From Geodermatophilus sabuli (GTDB lineage: Bacteria; Actinomycetota; Actinomycetes; Mycobacteriales; Geodermatophilaceae): a stretch of 64,000 bases of DNA. The stretch lies in contig NZ_OBDO01000012.1 of NCBI RefSeq assembly GCF_900215145.1, positions 1 through 64,000 of the forward strand. The letters run 5' to 3'. Positions 52,789 through 61,687 of the stretch are shown here, piece by piece. Under the pieces are notes generated by a model. That model searched no databases. It was given only the letters and a program-made list of their open reading frames with translations, and was not told the DNA's origin. A program made the translations under genes and the position numbers. Each line of letters starts with the position of its first letter. The stretch's first letter is position 1.

Positions 52789-53877
52789 TCAACGGGCCCT
52801 CCGCGAGCCGAGGACGGCGGTCAGCGCCACGCCGACGATCATCGCCGCGCCCTTGGCCGCGGCCCGCCACATCGCCGGGAGGTCCCGGGTGGTGACGATC
52901 GGGTCCGGCGGCAGGCCGTAGACCTCCGGCTCGTCGAGCAGCAGGAAGAACGCCCCCGCGCCGCCGACGCCGTCGTCCTCGTCCCGGCCGTAGAGCCGCG
53001 CGGTCTCGACCCCCTGCGCCTTGAGCGTGGCCAGCCGCGCGTCGGCGCGGGCCTGCAGCTCGTCGAGGTTGCCGAACTGGATCGACTGGGTGGGGCAGGC
53101 GGTGGCGCAGGCCGGCTGCAGCCCGTCGGTCAGCCGGTCGTAGCAGAGGGTGCACTTGAATACCCGGCCGTCGTCCTTGCGCTGGTTGATCACGCCGTAC
53201 GGGCAGGACGGCACGCAGTAGCCGCAGCCGTTGCAGATGTCGCCCTGGACGACGACGGTGCCGAACTCGGTGCGGAACAGCGCACCGGTCGGGCAGACGT
53301 CGAGGCACCCGGCGTGCGTGCAGTGCTTGCAGACGTCGGAGCTCATCAGCCAGCGGACCTGCTTGTCCGCGCCGGACTGCCCGGTCTGCGGGTCGAACTC
53401 GCTCAGCGCCTCGGCGTTGAGCACGCTGGTCTGCGCCGACAGCACCTCGTCGGCGCCCAGGCCCAGCGCGTCGGCCGGCGGCGCCCCGGTGTGCCCGGTG
53501 CCGCGCGGCGCGTCGACGTGGGACGGCGGCCCCATCGTCGGCATCGGCAGGTCGACGGTGCGCACCTGCTCGATGAACGCCACGTGCCGCCAGGAGTTGG
53601 CGCCCAGCTGCCCGGTGTTGTCGTAGGACATCCCCGACAGCCCGATGACGTCGCGGGTGCCGTGCGAGTCGTCCATCGGCAGGAGGTTCCACTCCTTGCA
53701 CGCCACCTCGCAGGCCTTGCAGCCGATGCACACCGAGGTGTCGGTGAAGAAGCCCACCCGCGCCGGGTGGTCGTCGTCGTAGCCCGCCTCGCCCTGGACG
53801 TCGGGCAGCGGACCGTACAGCCGGTTCTGCGGGTCGTTCCCGGTGAAGGCCGGGCTCGCCGAGCTGATCGAGGTCAC
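52789..53877 (-). CDS. Formate dehydrogenase Fe-S (beta) subunit, four [4Fe-4S] clusters
   Basis: Carries electrons from the catalytic subunit to the membrane subunit. 362 residues from GTG 53877, with AGGGAGGAGG upstream. Four ferredoxin-type Cys motifs are visible: CIGCKACEVAC (Cys50, 53, 56, 60), CKHCTHAGCLDVCP, CNGCGYCVPSCPYG and CTLCYDRLTDGLQPACATAC, as in FdnH/HybA-type proteins. The segment about 100-170 is a long insertion. A C-terminal hydrophobic helix (GAAMIVGVALTAVL, about 339-352) would anchor it in the membrane. No Tat signal, consistent with a catalytic side facing the cytoplasm, if the catalytic subunit also lacks one. Confidence 0.93.
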   Translation of the reverse strand: MTSISSASPAFTGNDPQNRLYGPLPDVQGEAGYDDDHPARVGFFTDTSVCIGCKACEVACKEWNLLPMDDSHGTRDVIGLSGMSYDNTGQLGANSWRHVAFIEQVRTVDLPMPTMGPPSHVDAPRGTGHTGAPPADALGLGADEVLSAQTSVLNAEALSEFDPQTGQSGADKQVRWLMSSDVCKHCTHAGCLDVCPTGALFRTEFGTVVVQGDICNGCGYCVPSCPYGVINQRKDDGRVFKCTLCYDRLTDGLQPACATACPTQSIQFGNLDELQARADARLATLKAQGVETARLYGRDEDDGVGGAGAFFLLLDEPEVYGLPPDPIVTTRDLPAMWRAAAKGAAMIVGVALTAVLGSRRAR

Positions 53878-53903
53878 GCCGGCCTCCTCCCTGCGTCGTT
53901 GCC

Positions 53904-53979
53904 GTCCTGGCTCACCCTGGCGCCTCCTGGCTCACCGCCGACCGTGAGCCAGGACGCCGCACGATCAGCTGAGCTGATC
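53904..53979. repeat. Inverted repeats in the gap between fdh catalytic and Fe-S subunit genes
   Basis: TCCTGGCTCAC (53925-53935) and GTGAGCCAGGA (53944-53954) form a perfect 11-bp stem with an 8-base loop; a second upstream copy GTCCTGGCTCAC (53904-53915) could pair with the same arm as a 12-bp stem. A separate perfect palindrome GATCAGCT-G-AGCTGATC follows at 53963-53979. All lie within a 121-base gap between co-directional genes, suggesting a role in mRNA processing or differential expression. Confidence 0.65.
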
Positions 53980-53998
53980 ATGCGCACCTCACTCCCCG

Positions 53999-56900
53999 TC
54001 ACGATTGCGTGGACCCCTCCCCCGCCGAGGCCTCGACCGGGTCGCGGCCGTTGAGCCCCACCCGGCCGGAGGCCACCCCGGCCCGCCGCCGGTAGGACTC
54101 CACGAGGTCCAGCAGCTCCGGCCCATGCGGACGGCGTCCCGGCCGGATGTCGCAGGTGCTCGCCTTGGACTCCTGGATGTGCGTGTTCGGGTCGAGCACG
54201 ATGCCGAGCAGGTCGTTGGCGGCGTCGCCGGTGGAGATGCCGCTGTAGGACCAGTGGTACGGCATCCCGATCTGGTGCACCACCGTGCCGTCTCGCAGCC
54301 GGATCGGCCGCACCCGCTCGGTGACCAGCACCTTCGCCTCGATCGCCGTCCGAGCGCTGACCAGCGTGGCGTACTCGCCGTTGGCCAGCCCGCGCAGCTC
54401 GGCCAGCTCCGGGCTCACCTCGACGAAGAACTCCGGCTGGAGCTCGGCGAGGTAGGGCAGCGTGCGGCTCATCCCACCGGCGGTGTGGTGCTCGGTCAGC
54501 CGGTAGGTGGTGACCTGGAACGGGAAGACGTCGCTGCGCGAGGGGTTGGCCCGGTTCCACGGGCCCTCGATGAACTCCACCGTCGGGTTGGCCTGCTGCT
54601 TGTACAGCCCGTTCTCGACGACGGACTCCGCCGGCTCGTAGTGCGTCGGCAGCGGCCCGTCGACCAGCCCCGCGGGGGCGAACAGCCAGGCCTTGCCGTC
54701 GCCCTGCATGACGAACGGATCGGTGCCGGCGATCGCGTCCTGCGCCCGCGCGCCGTCCGGCGGCACGTAGTCCGGCCGCTTCTCCGCCTCGAAGTCGGGG
54801 ACGTCGTCGCCGGTCCAGCGGCCGGCCTCCTCGTCCCACCAGACGTACTTCTTGCGCTCGCTCCACGGCCGGCCCCCGGGGTCGGCCGAGGCGCGGTTGT
54901 AGAGCACCCGACGGTTCAGCGGCCAGGCCCAGCCCCACTCCGAGGGGACCTGCCCCTGCTCGCGGTGCGGCTTCTTGCGCGCGGCCTGGTTGATCTCGTC
55001 GGCGTAGACGCCGCAGTAGATCCAGCAGCCGCCGGTGGTCGACCCGTCGTCCCTCATCTGCACGTAGGACGACAGCGCCCGCCCGTCCGGGCCGGTGCCG
55101 TTGATCTCCCGCAGCACCGCCGCGGCGCTCGGGTCCTGCGTCTCACCCTCGAGCGGGTAGTCCCAGGTGAGGTCGAGCAGCGGCCGGTCCCGGGGGTCGG
55201 TGGAGTCCGCGAGGCGCTCCCGGAGGATGCGGCCCAGGTGGTAGTAGAACCACAGGTCGCTGCGGGCGTCGCCCGGCGGCTCGACCGCCTTGTGCCGCCA
55301 CTGCAGCACCCGCTGGGTCTGGGTGAAGGTGCCCTCCTTCTCCGCGTGCGTGGCCGCGGGCACGAAGAACACCTCGGTCGCGATCGACTCCGGCGCCAGC
55401 TCCCCGGTCTCGATCTCCGGGGACTCCTTCCAGAACGTCGCCGACTCGATCATCTGCAGGTCGCGGACGACCAGCCAGTCGAGGTTGGCCAGGCCGAACC
55501 GGTTCATCCGGCTGTTCGGGTGCCCCACCGTGGGGTTCTCCCCGACCAGGAAGTAGCCGGAGACCTCGCCGCGGATCATGGCCGCGATCGTCTGGTACGA
55601 GCTGTGGTCGCCGGTGATCTTGGGCAGGTGGTCGAAGCAGAAGTCGTTCTCCGCCGTCGCCGCGTCGCCGAACCAGGCCTTGAGCAGGCTGACCGTGTAG
55701 GCCCGCTTGTTGCCCCAGAAGCCGGCCTTGCCGGCGGCGTCGCCCACGTAGTCGTCCAGCGTCTGGTGCTGGAGGGCGTGCGGCATCGGCAGGTAGCCGG
55801 GCAGCAGGTTGAACAGCGTCGGGACGTCGGTCGAGCCCTGGATGCTGGCGTGCCCGCGCAGCGCCATGATCCCGCCGCCGGGACGGCCGATGTTGCCCAG
55901 CAGCGTCTGCAGGATCGAGGCGGTGCGGATGTACTGCGCGCCGACGCTGTGCTGCGTCCAGCCCACCGAGTACACCCACGCCGTCGTCCGCTCGCGGCCG
56001 CTGTTCTCCGTCACCCACTCGGCGACCTGGAGGAACACCTCCGGCTCGATGCCGCACACCTCGGACACCATCTCCGGCGTGTACCGGGCGTAGTGCCGCT
56101 TGAGGATCTGGAACACCGACCGCGGGTGCTGCAGCGTCTCGTCCCGCTTGGGCTTGCTCGGGATCGGCGGCCCGCCGCTGCCGGCGGCCTGCGCGCGGTC
56201 GGCGTGCCGGACGTCGGGGTGCTGCTCCGAGCGCTCCTGCTCGGCGGCCTCGGGCGGGTCGTCGGAGGAGGAGTGCGGCGGCTCCTCGGGCTCGTACTGC
56301 CAGCTGGCCTCGTCGTAGGTGCGGGTCTCCGGGTCGAACCCGGAGAACAGCCCGTCGAGGTCCTCGGAGTCGACGTACTCCTCGCCCACGATCGCCGCGG
56401 CGTTGGTGTACGCCCGCACGTACTCGTCGAAGTACAGCTCGTTGTCGAGCACGTACCTGATCAGCCCGCCGAGGAAGGCGATGTCGCTGCCGATGCGCAG
56501 CGGCACGTGCAGGTCGGCGATCGCGCTGGTCCGGGTGAACCGCGGGTCGATGTGCACGACCTTCGCACCGCGCGCCTTGGCCTCGGTGACCCACTGGAAG
56601 CCCACCGGGTGGCACTCGGCCATGTTCGAACCCTCGATGACGATGCAGTCGGAGTTCGCGAGGTCTTCCAGGGTGTTCGTGGCACCGCCACGTCCGAACG
56701 AGGCCCCCAGACCGGGGACCGTGGCGGAGTGCTATATGCGGGCCTGGTTCTCGATCTGGATCGCGCCCAGGGCGCTGTAGAGCTTCTTCATGAGGTAGTT
56801 CTCCTCGTTGTCGAGGGTCGCCCCTCCGAGGCTCGCTACTCCCATGGTGCGGTTGACCCGCGTGCCCTCGTGCTCGTCCTGCCAGCCCTTGCGGCGGGCC

Positions 56901-57292
56901 TCGAGGACGCGGTCGGCGATCATCTCCATCGCCGTGTCGAGGTCGAGGTCCTCCCACTCCGTCCCGTACGGACGGCGGTACTTGACCGTGGTGACCCGGG
57001 TCGGGCTGGTGACCAGCTGCTTGCTCGCGCTGCCCTTCGGGCACAGCCGTCCGCGGCTGATCGGCGAGTCCGGGTCGCCCTCGATCTGGACGATCTGCTC
57101 GTCCTTGACGTAGATCCGCTGGGCGCAGCCGACGGCGCAGTACGGGCACACGCTCTGTACGACCCGGTCGGCGGTGGCCGTGCGGCTCACCACGTTCTCC
57201 GTCGCCCTGCTGCGGGCGGCCCTGCCGCGTCCGAGCGGGTCCGGGCCGGTCAGCTGCCGGAACACCGGCCACGCGTCTAGCCAGGTCTTCAC
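53999..57292 (-). CDS. fdnG: Formate dehydrogenase catalytic subunit, selenoprotein with in-frame TAG as selenocysteine codon
   Basis: Oxidises formate to CO2 at a bis-MGD Mo/W centre. The whole reading frame is 1097 residues from GTG 57292 to the stop at 53999, interrupted only by TAG at 56732-56734 (residue 187). The N-terminal [4Fe-4S] site CPYCAVGC has Cys49, 52 and 56, plus Cys84 in RGRLCPKG. Around residue 187 the protein reads QARI-U-HSATVPGLGASFGR, exactly where FdnG/FdhF proteins have selenocysteine; the following GSNMAECHPVGFQW, SVGWTQHSVGAQYIRTASIL and the C-terminal MGD-binding domain continue in the same frame. A Pro/Glu/Ser-rich insert of about 50 residues (roughly 263-315) is unusual. 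No Tat signal is visible, so it is probably cytoplasmic. The start is inferred from MKTWLDAWPVFRQLTG. Confidence 0.93.
56683..56734 (-). promoter_or_regulatory. SECIS-like hairpin following the TAG selenocysteine codon
   Basis: Counting from the T of TAG as 1, bases 15-33 form a stem GGTCCCC/GGGGGCC (7 pairs, one G-T) with loop GGTCT at 22-26. Outside it, CCGCCAC (8-14) pairs with GTGGCGG (44-50). In the E. coli fdhF SECIS the SelB contacts are U17, G23 and U24 with a GGUCU loop at 22-26; the same bases are at the same positions here. This supports SelB-dependent insertion at TAG. The stem is also coding sequence. Confidence 0.85.
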
Positions 57293-57436
57293 GCCGCTGA
57301 CTCTGCCATCCCCCCGGCGATCCGGCCCCTCGGGAGTCGCCTCGCCTGCCTGGTCAGCGGCCGGACGCGCCCCTTCAGGGTGACCCGGGGCACAGCCCAC
57401 CTCCAGCGCGGCCGGAGCCGTTCCGATGGCGGTCTC

Positions 57437-60040
57437 GTGACCTCCGCACGCGTCCCCCTCGGACCGGCCGCCGCCCTGGCGTTCCGGCCCCTGCGCGGCC
57501 GCACCGGCCTGCCGGCCGTCGCCTGGATCGCCGTCCTCAGCGCCGCGGTCTCCGTCGTCGGCGCCCCGGCGCACGTGGCGGGTGCCGCGGACGTCGTCCT
57601 GGGCCTGACCACCGCGACCGTCCTGCTCACCCGCGCCGGCCGCACCGTCGTGCCCTCGGGCTGGCGGTGGTTCGCCGCGGCGGCCGTCGTCACCGGCGCG
57701 GCCTCCGCGGGCGTCCCACTGATCACCGGCGTGCCGGCCAGCGCGGTGCTCGGCGGCGGCCTCGGCCACCTGCTCACCGTGGTCGCGCTGCTGCGCCTGC
57801 GCGAGCGCTCCCCGGGCGGCGGCCGCGCCCAGCAGGTGACCGCGGCCGCGCTGTTCGTCGTCGCCTCGCTGCTGGCGGTGCACGTCGTCCTGCGCCCCAT
57901 CGCGGGCGTCGGCTCGTCGGCCGCCCTCGCCGTCGCCGTCCACGTGGTGCCGGTCGTCGTCGCGCTCAGCACCGCGGCCGCGCTGGTGTTCCTCGGCGGC
58001 GTGGCCCCCGGGCGTCAGCGGGTGGGCCTGCTGCTCGTCGGTGTGCAGTCGGCCCTGGCCGGCACCGGCGTCTCCTCCGTGCTCGCGTGGGGACTGGACT
58101 CCCCCGAGCTCGGCGCGTGGGTCCGCCCGGTCATGGGGCTCGCGGCGGTCCTGCTGTGCACGGCCTGCCACCTCGATGTCCCCCGGGGCCCGGCCGGCGA
58201 CCCGCGACTGTGGCCCGTGGGGGCGGTAGGCGCCCTGCTGCCGCACGCGACCGCGCTCGTGGCCGGCACGCTGTTCCTCCTGCAGAGCTCCGTCACCGGC
58301 GCCGTCGACCGCTTCGACCTCGTCCTCGCGATCACCGGCCTGCTCCTCGTGCTGGTCCACCAGGTCGTGACCTGGCGCGCGCAGCACCGGCTCACCGCCG
58401 AGCTGCTGAGCAGCCAGGCCTACTTCCGCACCCTCGTGCGCAGCAGCGCCGACCCCGTCGTCATCCTCGACGACCGGTTGCGGGTCACCTTCGCCTCCAA
58501 GGCCGTCACCGACCTGCTCGGCCACGCTCCCGACGACGTCCTGGGCCGTTGCCTCGACGAGGTGGTGCACCGCGACGACACCGGCCACCTGACCGACGCC
58601 CTCCGCGGGACCGCGCCCGGCGGCGTGCCTGCCGTCCGCACCGCGCGGGTCCGGCACGCCGACGGCAGCTGGCGGCTCCTCCAGGCCACCGTGCGCGACC
58701 TGCGCGACGACCCCGACGTCGGGGCGTTCGTCCTGTACTGCCGGGACGTCACCGGATCCGGGGCCGACGCCGCCAGCGAGCCCGCGCTGGTCGAGCTCGC
58801 CCTCACCGACCCGGTCACCGGGCTGCCCAACCGGGCGGCGCTGGTCCGGCGGCTGGCCGCGCTGCGGCTCGAGGCCCGCGGCCGGCCCCGCGCGCTGGCG
58901 CTGCTCGGCGTCCCCGGCCTGGCCGGCCGCGCGCCCGAGGACGCCGCCGTCGCCCTGCGCGCGCTCACCGCCCGGCTGGTCCGGCTGCTGCGCACCGAGG
59001 ACTGGCTGGCCCGCACCAAGGACGGCGACTTCGCCGTCCTCGCGCACGGCAGCATCGCCGACGCCGAGGTCCTGGCCGCCCGGCTCGTGGCCACCGCGGG
59101 CTCCGATCTCGCCCCCTCCGCCGGTGTCACCGCCCTCCCCGACGACCTCGACCCCGGTGAGGCCCTGCGCCACGCCGACCTCGCCCGCCGTGCCGCCGGC
59201 CCCGGCCAGGTGCACCGGTACGACGACGCCGTGCGGCAGCAGCGCGACCGCCGCGAGGCCCTGCGCGCCGACCTGGCCGGCGCCCTCGACCGCGGCGAGC
59301 TGCGCCTGGTGTTCCAGCCGGTCGTGGACCTGGTGCTGCAGCGCACCGTCACCGTCGAGGCGCTGCTGCGCTGGCGGCACCCGGTCTACGGCGAGGTGTC
59401 CCCGGCGGAGTTCGTACCGCTCGCCGAGGAGTCCGCCCTCATCACCGAGCTCGGCCGCTGGGTGCTGCACGAGGCCTGCACCACCGTCGCCGCGCTGCCC
59501 GGCACCGAGCTGGCCGTGGCGGTCAACGTGTCGGCCCGCCAGCTGCACGGCGGCTCCCTCGGCGCCGACGTCCTCGCCGCGCTCGACGCCAGCGGGCTGC
59601 CGTCCCGGCGGCTGTTCCTCGAGCTCACCGAGTCGATGCTGCTCGACGACGACGCCGTGATCGAGGAGCTCGAGGCGCTGCGGCAGCTCGGCATCCGCAT
59701 CGCCGTCGACGACTTCGGCACCGGGTGGTCCTCGCTGGCCTACCTGGTGGGACTGCCGGTCGACACCCTCAAGATGGACCGCCAGTTCCTCGCCGGCGTC
59801 GAGCACGACCAGCAGCGGCAGGCGCTGTGCCGGGCGGTGCTCCACCTGGGCGCGAGCCTCGGCCTGCCGGTGGTGGTGGAGGGCGTCGAAGGTGACGCCG
59901 AGGCCTCCCTGCTGCGCGACATGGGGCACCGCTACCTGCAGGGGTTCGCGCTGTCCCGCCCGATGGAGGCGGCCCAGCTGGCGGCGGGTGGGTGGCCGAC
60001 CGGCCTGCCCACAGCCGCCGTCGCTCCCTCCCCGCGTTGA
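57437..60040 (+). CDS. Membrane PAS-GGDEF(degenerate)-EAL protein, probable c-di-GMP phosphodiesterase
   Basis: 867 residues from GTG 57437 (the frame is open 19 codons further). Residues 1-320 contain about nine hydrophobic helices forming a membrane sensor. A PAS domain (about 335-440: FRTLVRSSADPVVILDDRLR) is followed by a GGDEF-like domain that starts DPVTGLPNRAALVRRLA but has RTKDGDFAVLA instead of GGDEF, so cyclase activity is unlikely. The EAL domain keeps VEALLRWRHP, NVSARQLH, LELTESMLLDD, DDFGTGWSSLAYL, DTLKMDRQF and EGVE, the full metal and catalytic set, so it should hydrolyse c-di-GMP. It diverges from the formate dehydrogenase operon with a 144-base gap. Confidence 0.9.
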   Translation: MTSARVPLGPAAALAFRPLRGRTGLPAVAWIAVLSAAVSVVGAPAHVAGAADVVLGLTTATVLLTRAGRTVVPSGWRWFAAAAVVTGAASAGVPLITGVPASAVLGGGLGHLLTVVALLRLRERSPGGGRAQQVTAAALFVVASLLAVHVVLRPIAGVGSSAALAVAVHVVPVVVALSTAAALVFLGGVAPGRQRVGLLLVGVQSALAGTGVSSVLAWGLDSPELGAWVRPVMGLAAVLLCTACHLDVPRGPAGDPRLWPVGAVGALLPHATALVAGTLFLLQSSVTGAVDRFDLVLAITGLLLVLVHQVVTWRAQHRLTAELLSSQAYFRTLVRSSADPVVILDDRLRVTFASKAVTDLLGHAPDDVLGRCLDEVVHRDDTGHLTDALRGTAPGGVPAVRTARVRHADGSWRLLQATVRDLRDDPDVGAFVLYCRDVTGSGADAASEPALVELALTDPVTGLPNRAALVRRLAALRLEARGRPRALALLGVPGLAGRAPEDAAVALRALTARLVRLLRTEDWLARTKDGDFAVLAHGSIADAEVLAARLVATAGSDLAPSAGVTALPDDLDPGEALRHADLARRAAGPGQVHRYDDAVRQQRDRREALRADLAGALDRGELRLVFQPVVDLVLQRTVTVEALLRWRHPVYGEVSPAEFVPLAEESALITELGRWVLHEACTTVAALPGTELAVAVNVSARQLHGGSLGADVLAALDASGLPSRRLFLELTESMLLDDDAVIEELEALRQLGIRIAVDDFGTGWSSLAYLVGLPVDTLKMDRQFLAGVEHDQQRQALCRAVLHLGASLGLPVVVEGVEGDAEASLLRDMGHRYLQGFALSRPMEAAQLAAGGWPTGLPTAAVAPSPR

Positions 60041-60077
60041 CCCCCGCCGGCTCCCCGCCCCGCGTCGTCCCCCCATG

Positions 60078-60160
60078 CCCGCGTTGACCATGGGGTCGTC
60101 GTCGGCTGTTGCGGCGAGTCGTCCCGTGTCACCGGCGACCAGCCCCATGATCAACGCGGG
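60078..60160. repeat. REP-like inverted repeat after the EAL gene
   Basis: CCCGCGTTGACCATGGGG (60078-60095) and CCCCATGATCAACGCGGG (60143-60160) are inverted copies with 17 of 18 positions matching, separated by 47 bases. The element sits between two co-directional genes, 37 bases after a stop. It looks like a dispersed REP- or MITE-type element and could act as a terminator; it is the only copy of this form I see in the window. Confidence 0.7.
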
Positions 60161-60251
60161 GTGGGGTGAGCGGTTCGGCGGGTGGATCAGGGTCTTCCCG
60201 GAGGGGTTCAGCCGGTCCCGGAACGTCGTCGGCGGGGTCGATACTGGCCGG

Positions 60252-61061
60252 GTGGGGAACCCGGAGCTGCACTTCCTCGGCCACTCGACGGTGCGCGTCG
60301 AGCTGGCCGGGCACACCGTGCTGACCGATCCCCTGCTCACCCCCCGCGTCGGTCCGCTGCGCCGCGTGGTCCCGGCACCCGACCCGTCCACCTGGGCCGG
60401 CGTCGACCTCGTGCTCATCAGCCACCTGCACGGCGACCACCTGCACCTGCCCTCGCTGCGCCTGCTGGGCCCCGACGTCCGCATCGCCGTCCCCCGCGGC
60501 GCCGGTGAGTGGCTGCGCGCCCGCGGGTTCCGGCACGTCGTCGAGGTGCTGCCGGGCGAGGGGTTCACCCACGGCGCGCTGCACGTCACCGCCGTCCCCG
60601 CCCACCACACCGGGCACCGCTGGGGGCCGCGCCTCACCCACGGCCCGGACACCCGAGCCGTCGGCCACCTGGTCGAGGGCGCCGGGCAGACGCTCTACGT
60701 CAGCGGTGACACCGGCCTGTTCGACGAGATGCACCTGCTCGGCGAGCGCGGCCTCGACGTCGCCCTGCTGCCGGTGTGGGGGTGGGGGCCGACGCTCGGA
60801 CCCGGCCACCTCGACCCGGACGGCGCGGCCGAGGCCACCGCGCGGCTGCGCCCGCGGGTCGCCGTGCCGGTGCACTGGGGGACCCTCGCCCTGCCCGGAC
60901 ACCGGGTGCTGCCCGGGCTGCGGGGCCGGATGCGCCCGCTGCTGACCGAGCCGCCGCGCGCCTTCGCCGCCGCCGTCCGAGCCCTCGGGCTGGCCACGCA
61001 CGTCGCCGTGACCGAGCCCGGGCAGCCGGTCGTGCTGGCCGCACCTACGGGGACGGCGTGA
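60252..61061 (+). CDS. MBL-fold metal-dependent hydrolase
   Basis: 269 residues from GTG 60252. The metal motif HLHGDHLHLP gives His58, His60, Asp62 and His63 (HxHxDH). Later ligands are in VTAVPAHHTGHRWG, YVSGDTGLFDEMH and PVHWGTLAL. The order resembles RomA/UlaG-like or N-acyl-phosphatidylethanolamine phospholipase-D-like proteins, so the substrate could be a phosphoester or lactone. Its stop overlaps the DedA start (GTGA), suggesting a membrane-lipid-related operon. Confidence 0.88.
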   Translation: MGNPELHFLGHSTVRVELAGHTVLTDPLLTPRVGPLRRVVPAPDPSTWAGVDLVLISHLHGDHLHLPSLRLLGPDVRIAVPRGAGEWLRARGFRHVVEVLPGEGFTHGALHVTAVPAHHTGHRWGPRLTHGPDTRAVGHLVEGAGQTLYVSGDTGLFDEMHLLGERGLDVALLPVWGWGPTLGPGHLDPDGAAEATARLRPRVAVPVHWGTLALPGHRVLPGLRGRMRPLLTEPPRAFAAAVRALGLATHVAVTEPGQPVVLAAPTGTA

Positions 61062-61687
61062 GCGTGCTCGCCGCGTGGGCCGACGGGTCGGCGATCGGCT
61101 ACCCCGTGCTGTTCGGTGGCGTGCTGCTCGGCTCGATCGTCCCCGTCGTGCCCACCGGCGCGGTCGTCGGTGCAGGCGCCGCGTTCGCCATGACCGCGAA
61201 CGAGCTCAACCTGCCGCTGGTCCTCCTCGTCGCCACCCTCGCCGCCTGGACCGGCGACGTCATCACCTTCGCCGTCTGCCGGTTCGGCGGCCCGTCGGCG
61301 GTGCGCTGGGTGGCCCGCGGGCAGCACGCCGAACGGATCGAGGAGGTCCGCGAGCAGTTCCGCCGGCACGGCTGGCAGATCGTCGTCGTCGGCCGGTTGC
61401 TGCCCGCCGGCCGGATCCCGGTACTGCTCGCCGCCGGCGCCCTGGCCTACCCGTGGCGCCGGCTGCTGCCCGCCTCCCTGCTCGCCTCGTTCCTCTGGGC
61501 GGTCGCGTACGCGCTGCTCGGGGTGGTCAGTGGCGGCATCTTCGACTCGCCGCTCACCGCCGTCCTGCTGGCCACCGTGCTCGTGCTCGTCGTCGGCGCG
61601 GTGCTGAACCTCGTGAGCGCGCGCCGCCGCAGGTCGGCGCCGGAGGAGGAGCAGCCGGCCGAGCCGACGCACTGCGGGCCGGCATGA
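61058..61687 (+). CDS. DedA-family membrane protein (SNARE-associated domain)
   Basis: 209 residues from GTG 61058, inside the MBL stop. Hydrophobic helices include YPVLFGGVLLGSIVPVVPTG and LLVATLAAWTGDVITFAV. The family motif appears as VVVGRLLPAGRIPVLLAAGA (the F/GRxxPxxR region) and AYPWRRLLPASLLASFLWAV. DedA proteins act as lipid or undecaprenyl-phosphate flippases in known cases. The C-terminal tail is charged. It is coupled to genes on both sides by 4-base overlaps. Confidence 0.9.
   Translation: MSVLAAWADGSAIGYPVLFGGVLLGSIVPVVPTGAVVGAGAAFAMTANELNLPLVLLVATLAAWTGDVITFAVCRFGGPSAVRWVARGQHAERIEEVREQFRRHGWQIVVVGRLLPAGRIPVLLAAGALAYPWRRLLPASLLASFLWAVAYALLGVVSGGIFDSPLTAVLLATVLVLVVGAVLNLVSARRRRSAPEEEQPAEPTHCGPA

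Noticed and set aside
53999..56623. Formate dehydrogenase as a shorter gene starting at ATG 56623, with the upstream part as a separate gene or nonsense pseudogene
   Set aside because: The 36 codons between TAG and this ATG are conserved FDH sequence in the same frame, the stop falls on the selenocysteine position, and a SECIS-like hairpin follows.
54005..57280. A 1091-codon open frame on the plus strand opposite the formate dehydrogenase gene
   Set aside because: It is the antisense shadow of a high-G/C gene; its translation is a run of Arg/Val/Gly/Leu without any fold, while the minus strand carries full FDH motifs.
56732..60652. A 1306-codon open frame on the minus strand covering the EAL gene and the start of fdh
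   Set aside because: Only the last 187 codons are real (the N-terminal part of formate dehydrogenase up to the TAG). The rest is antisense to the PAS-GGDEF-EAL gene.
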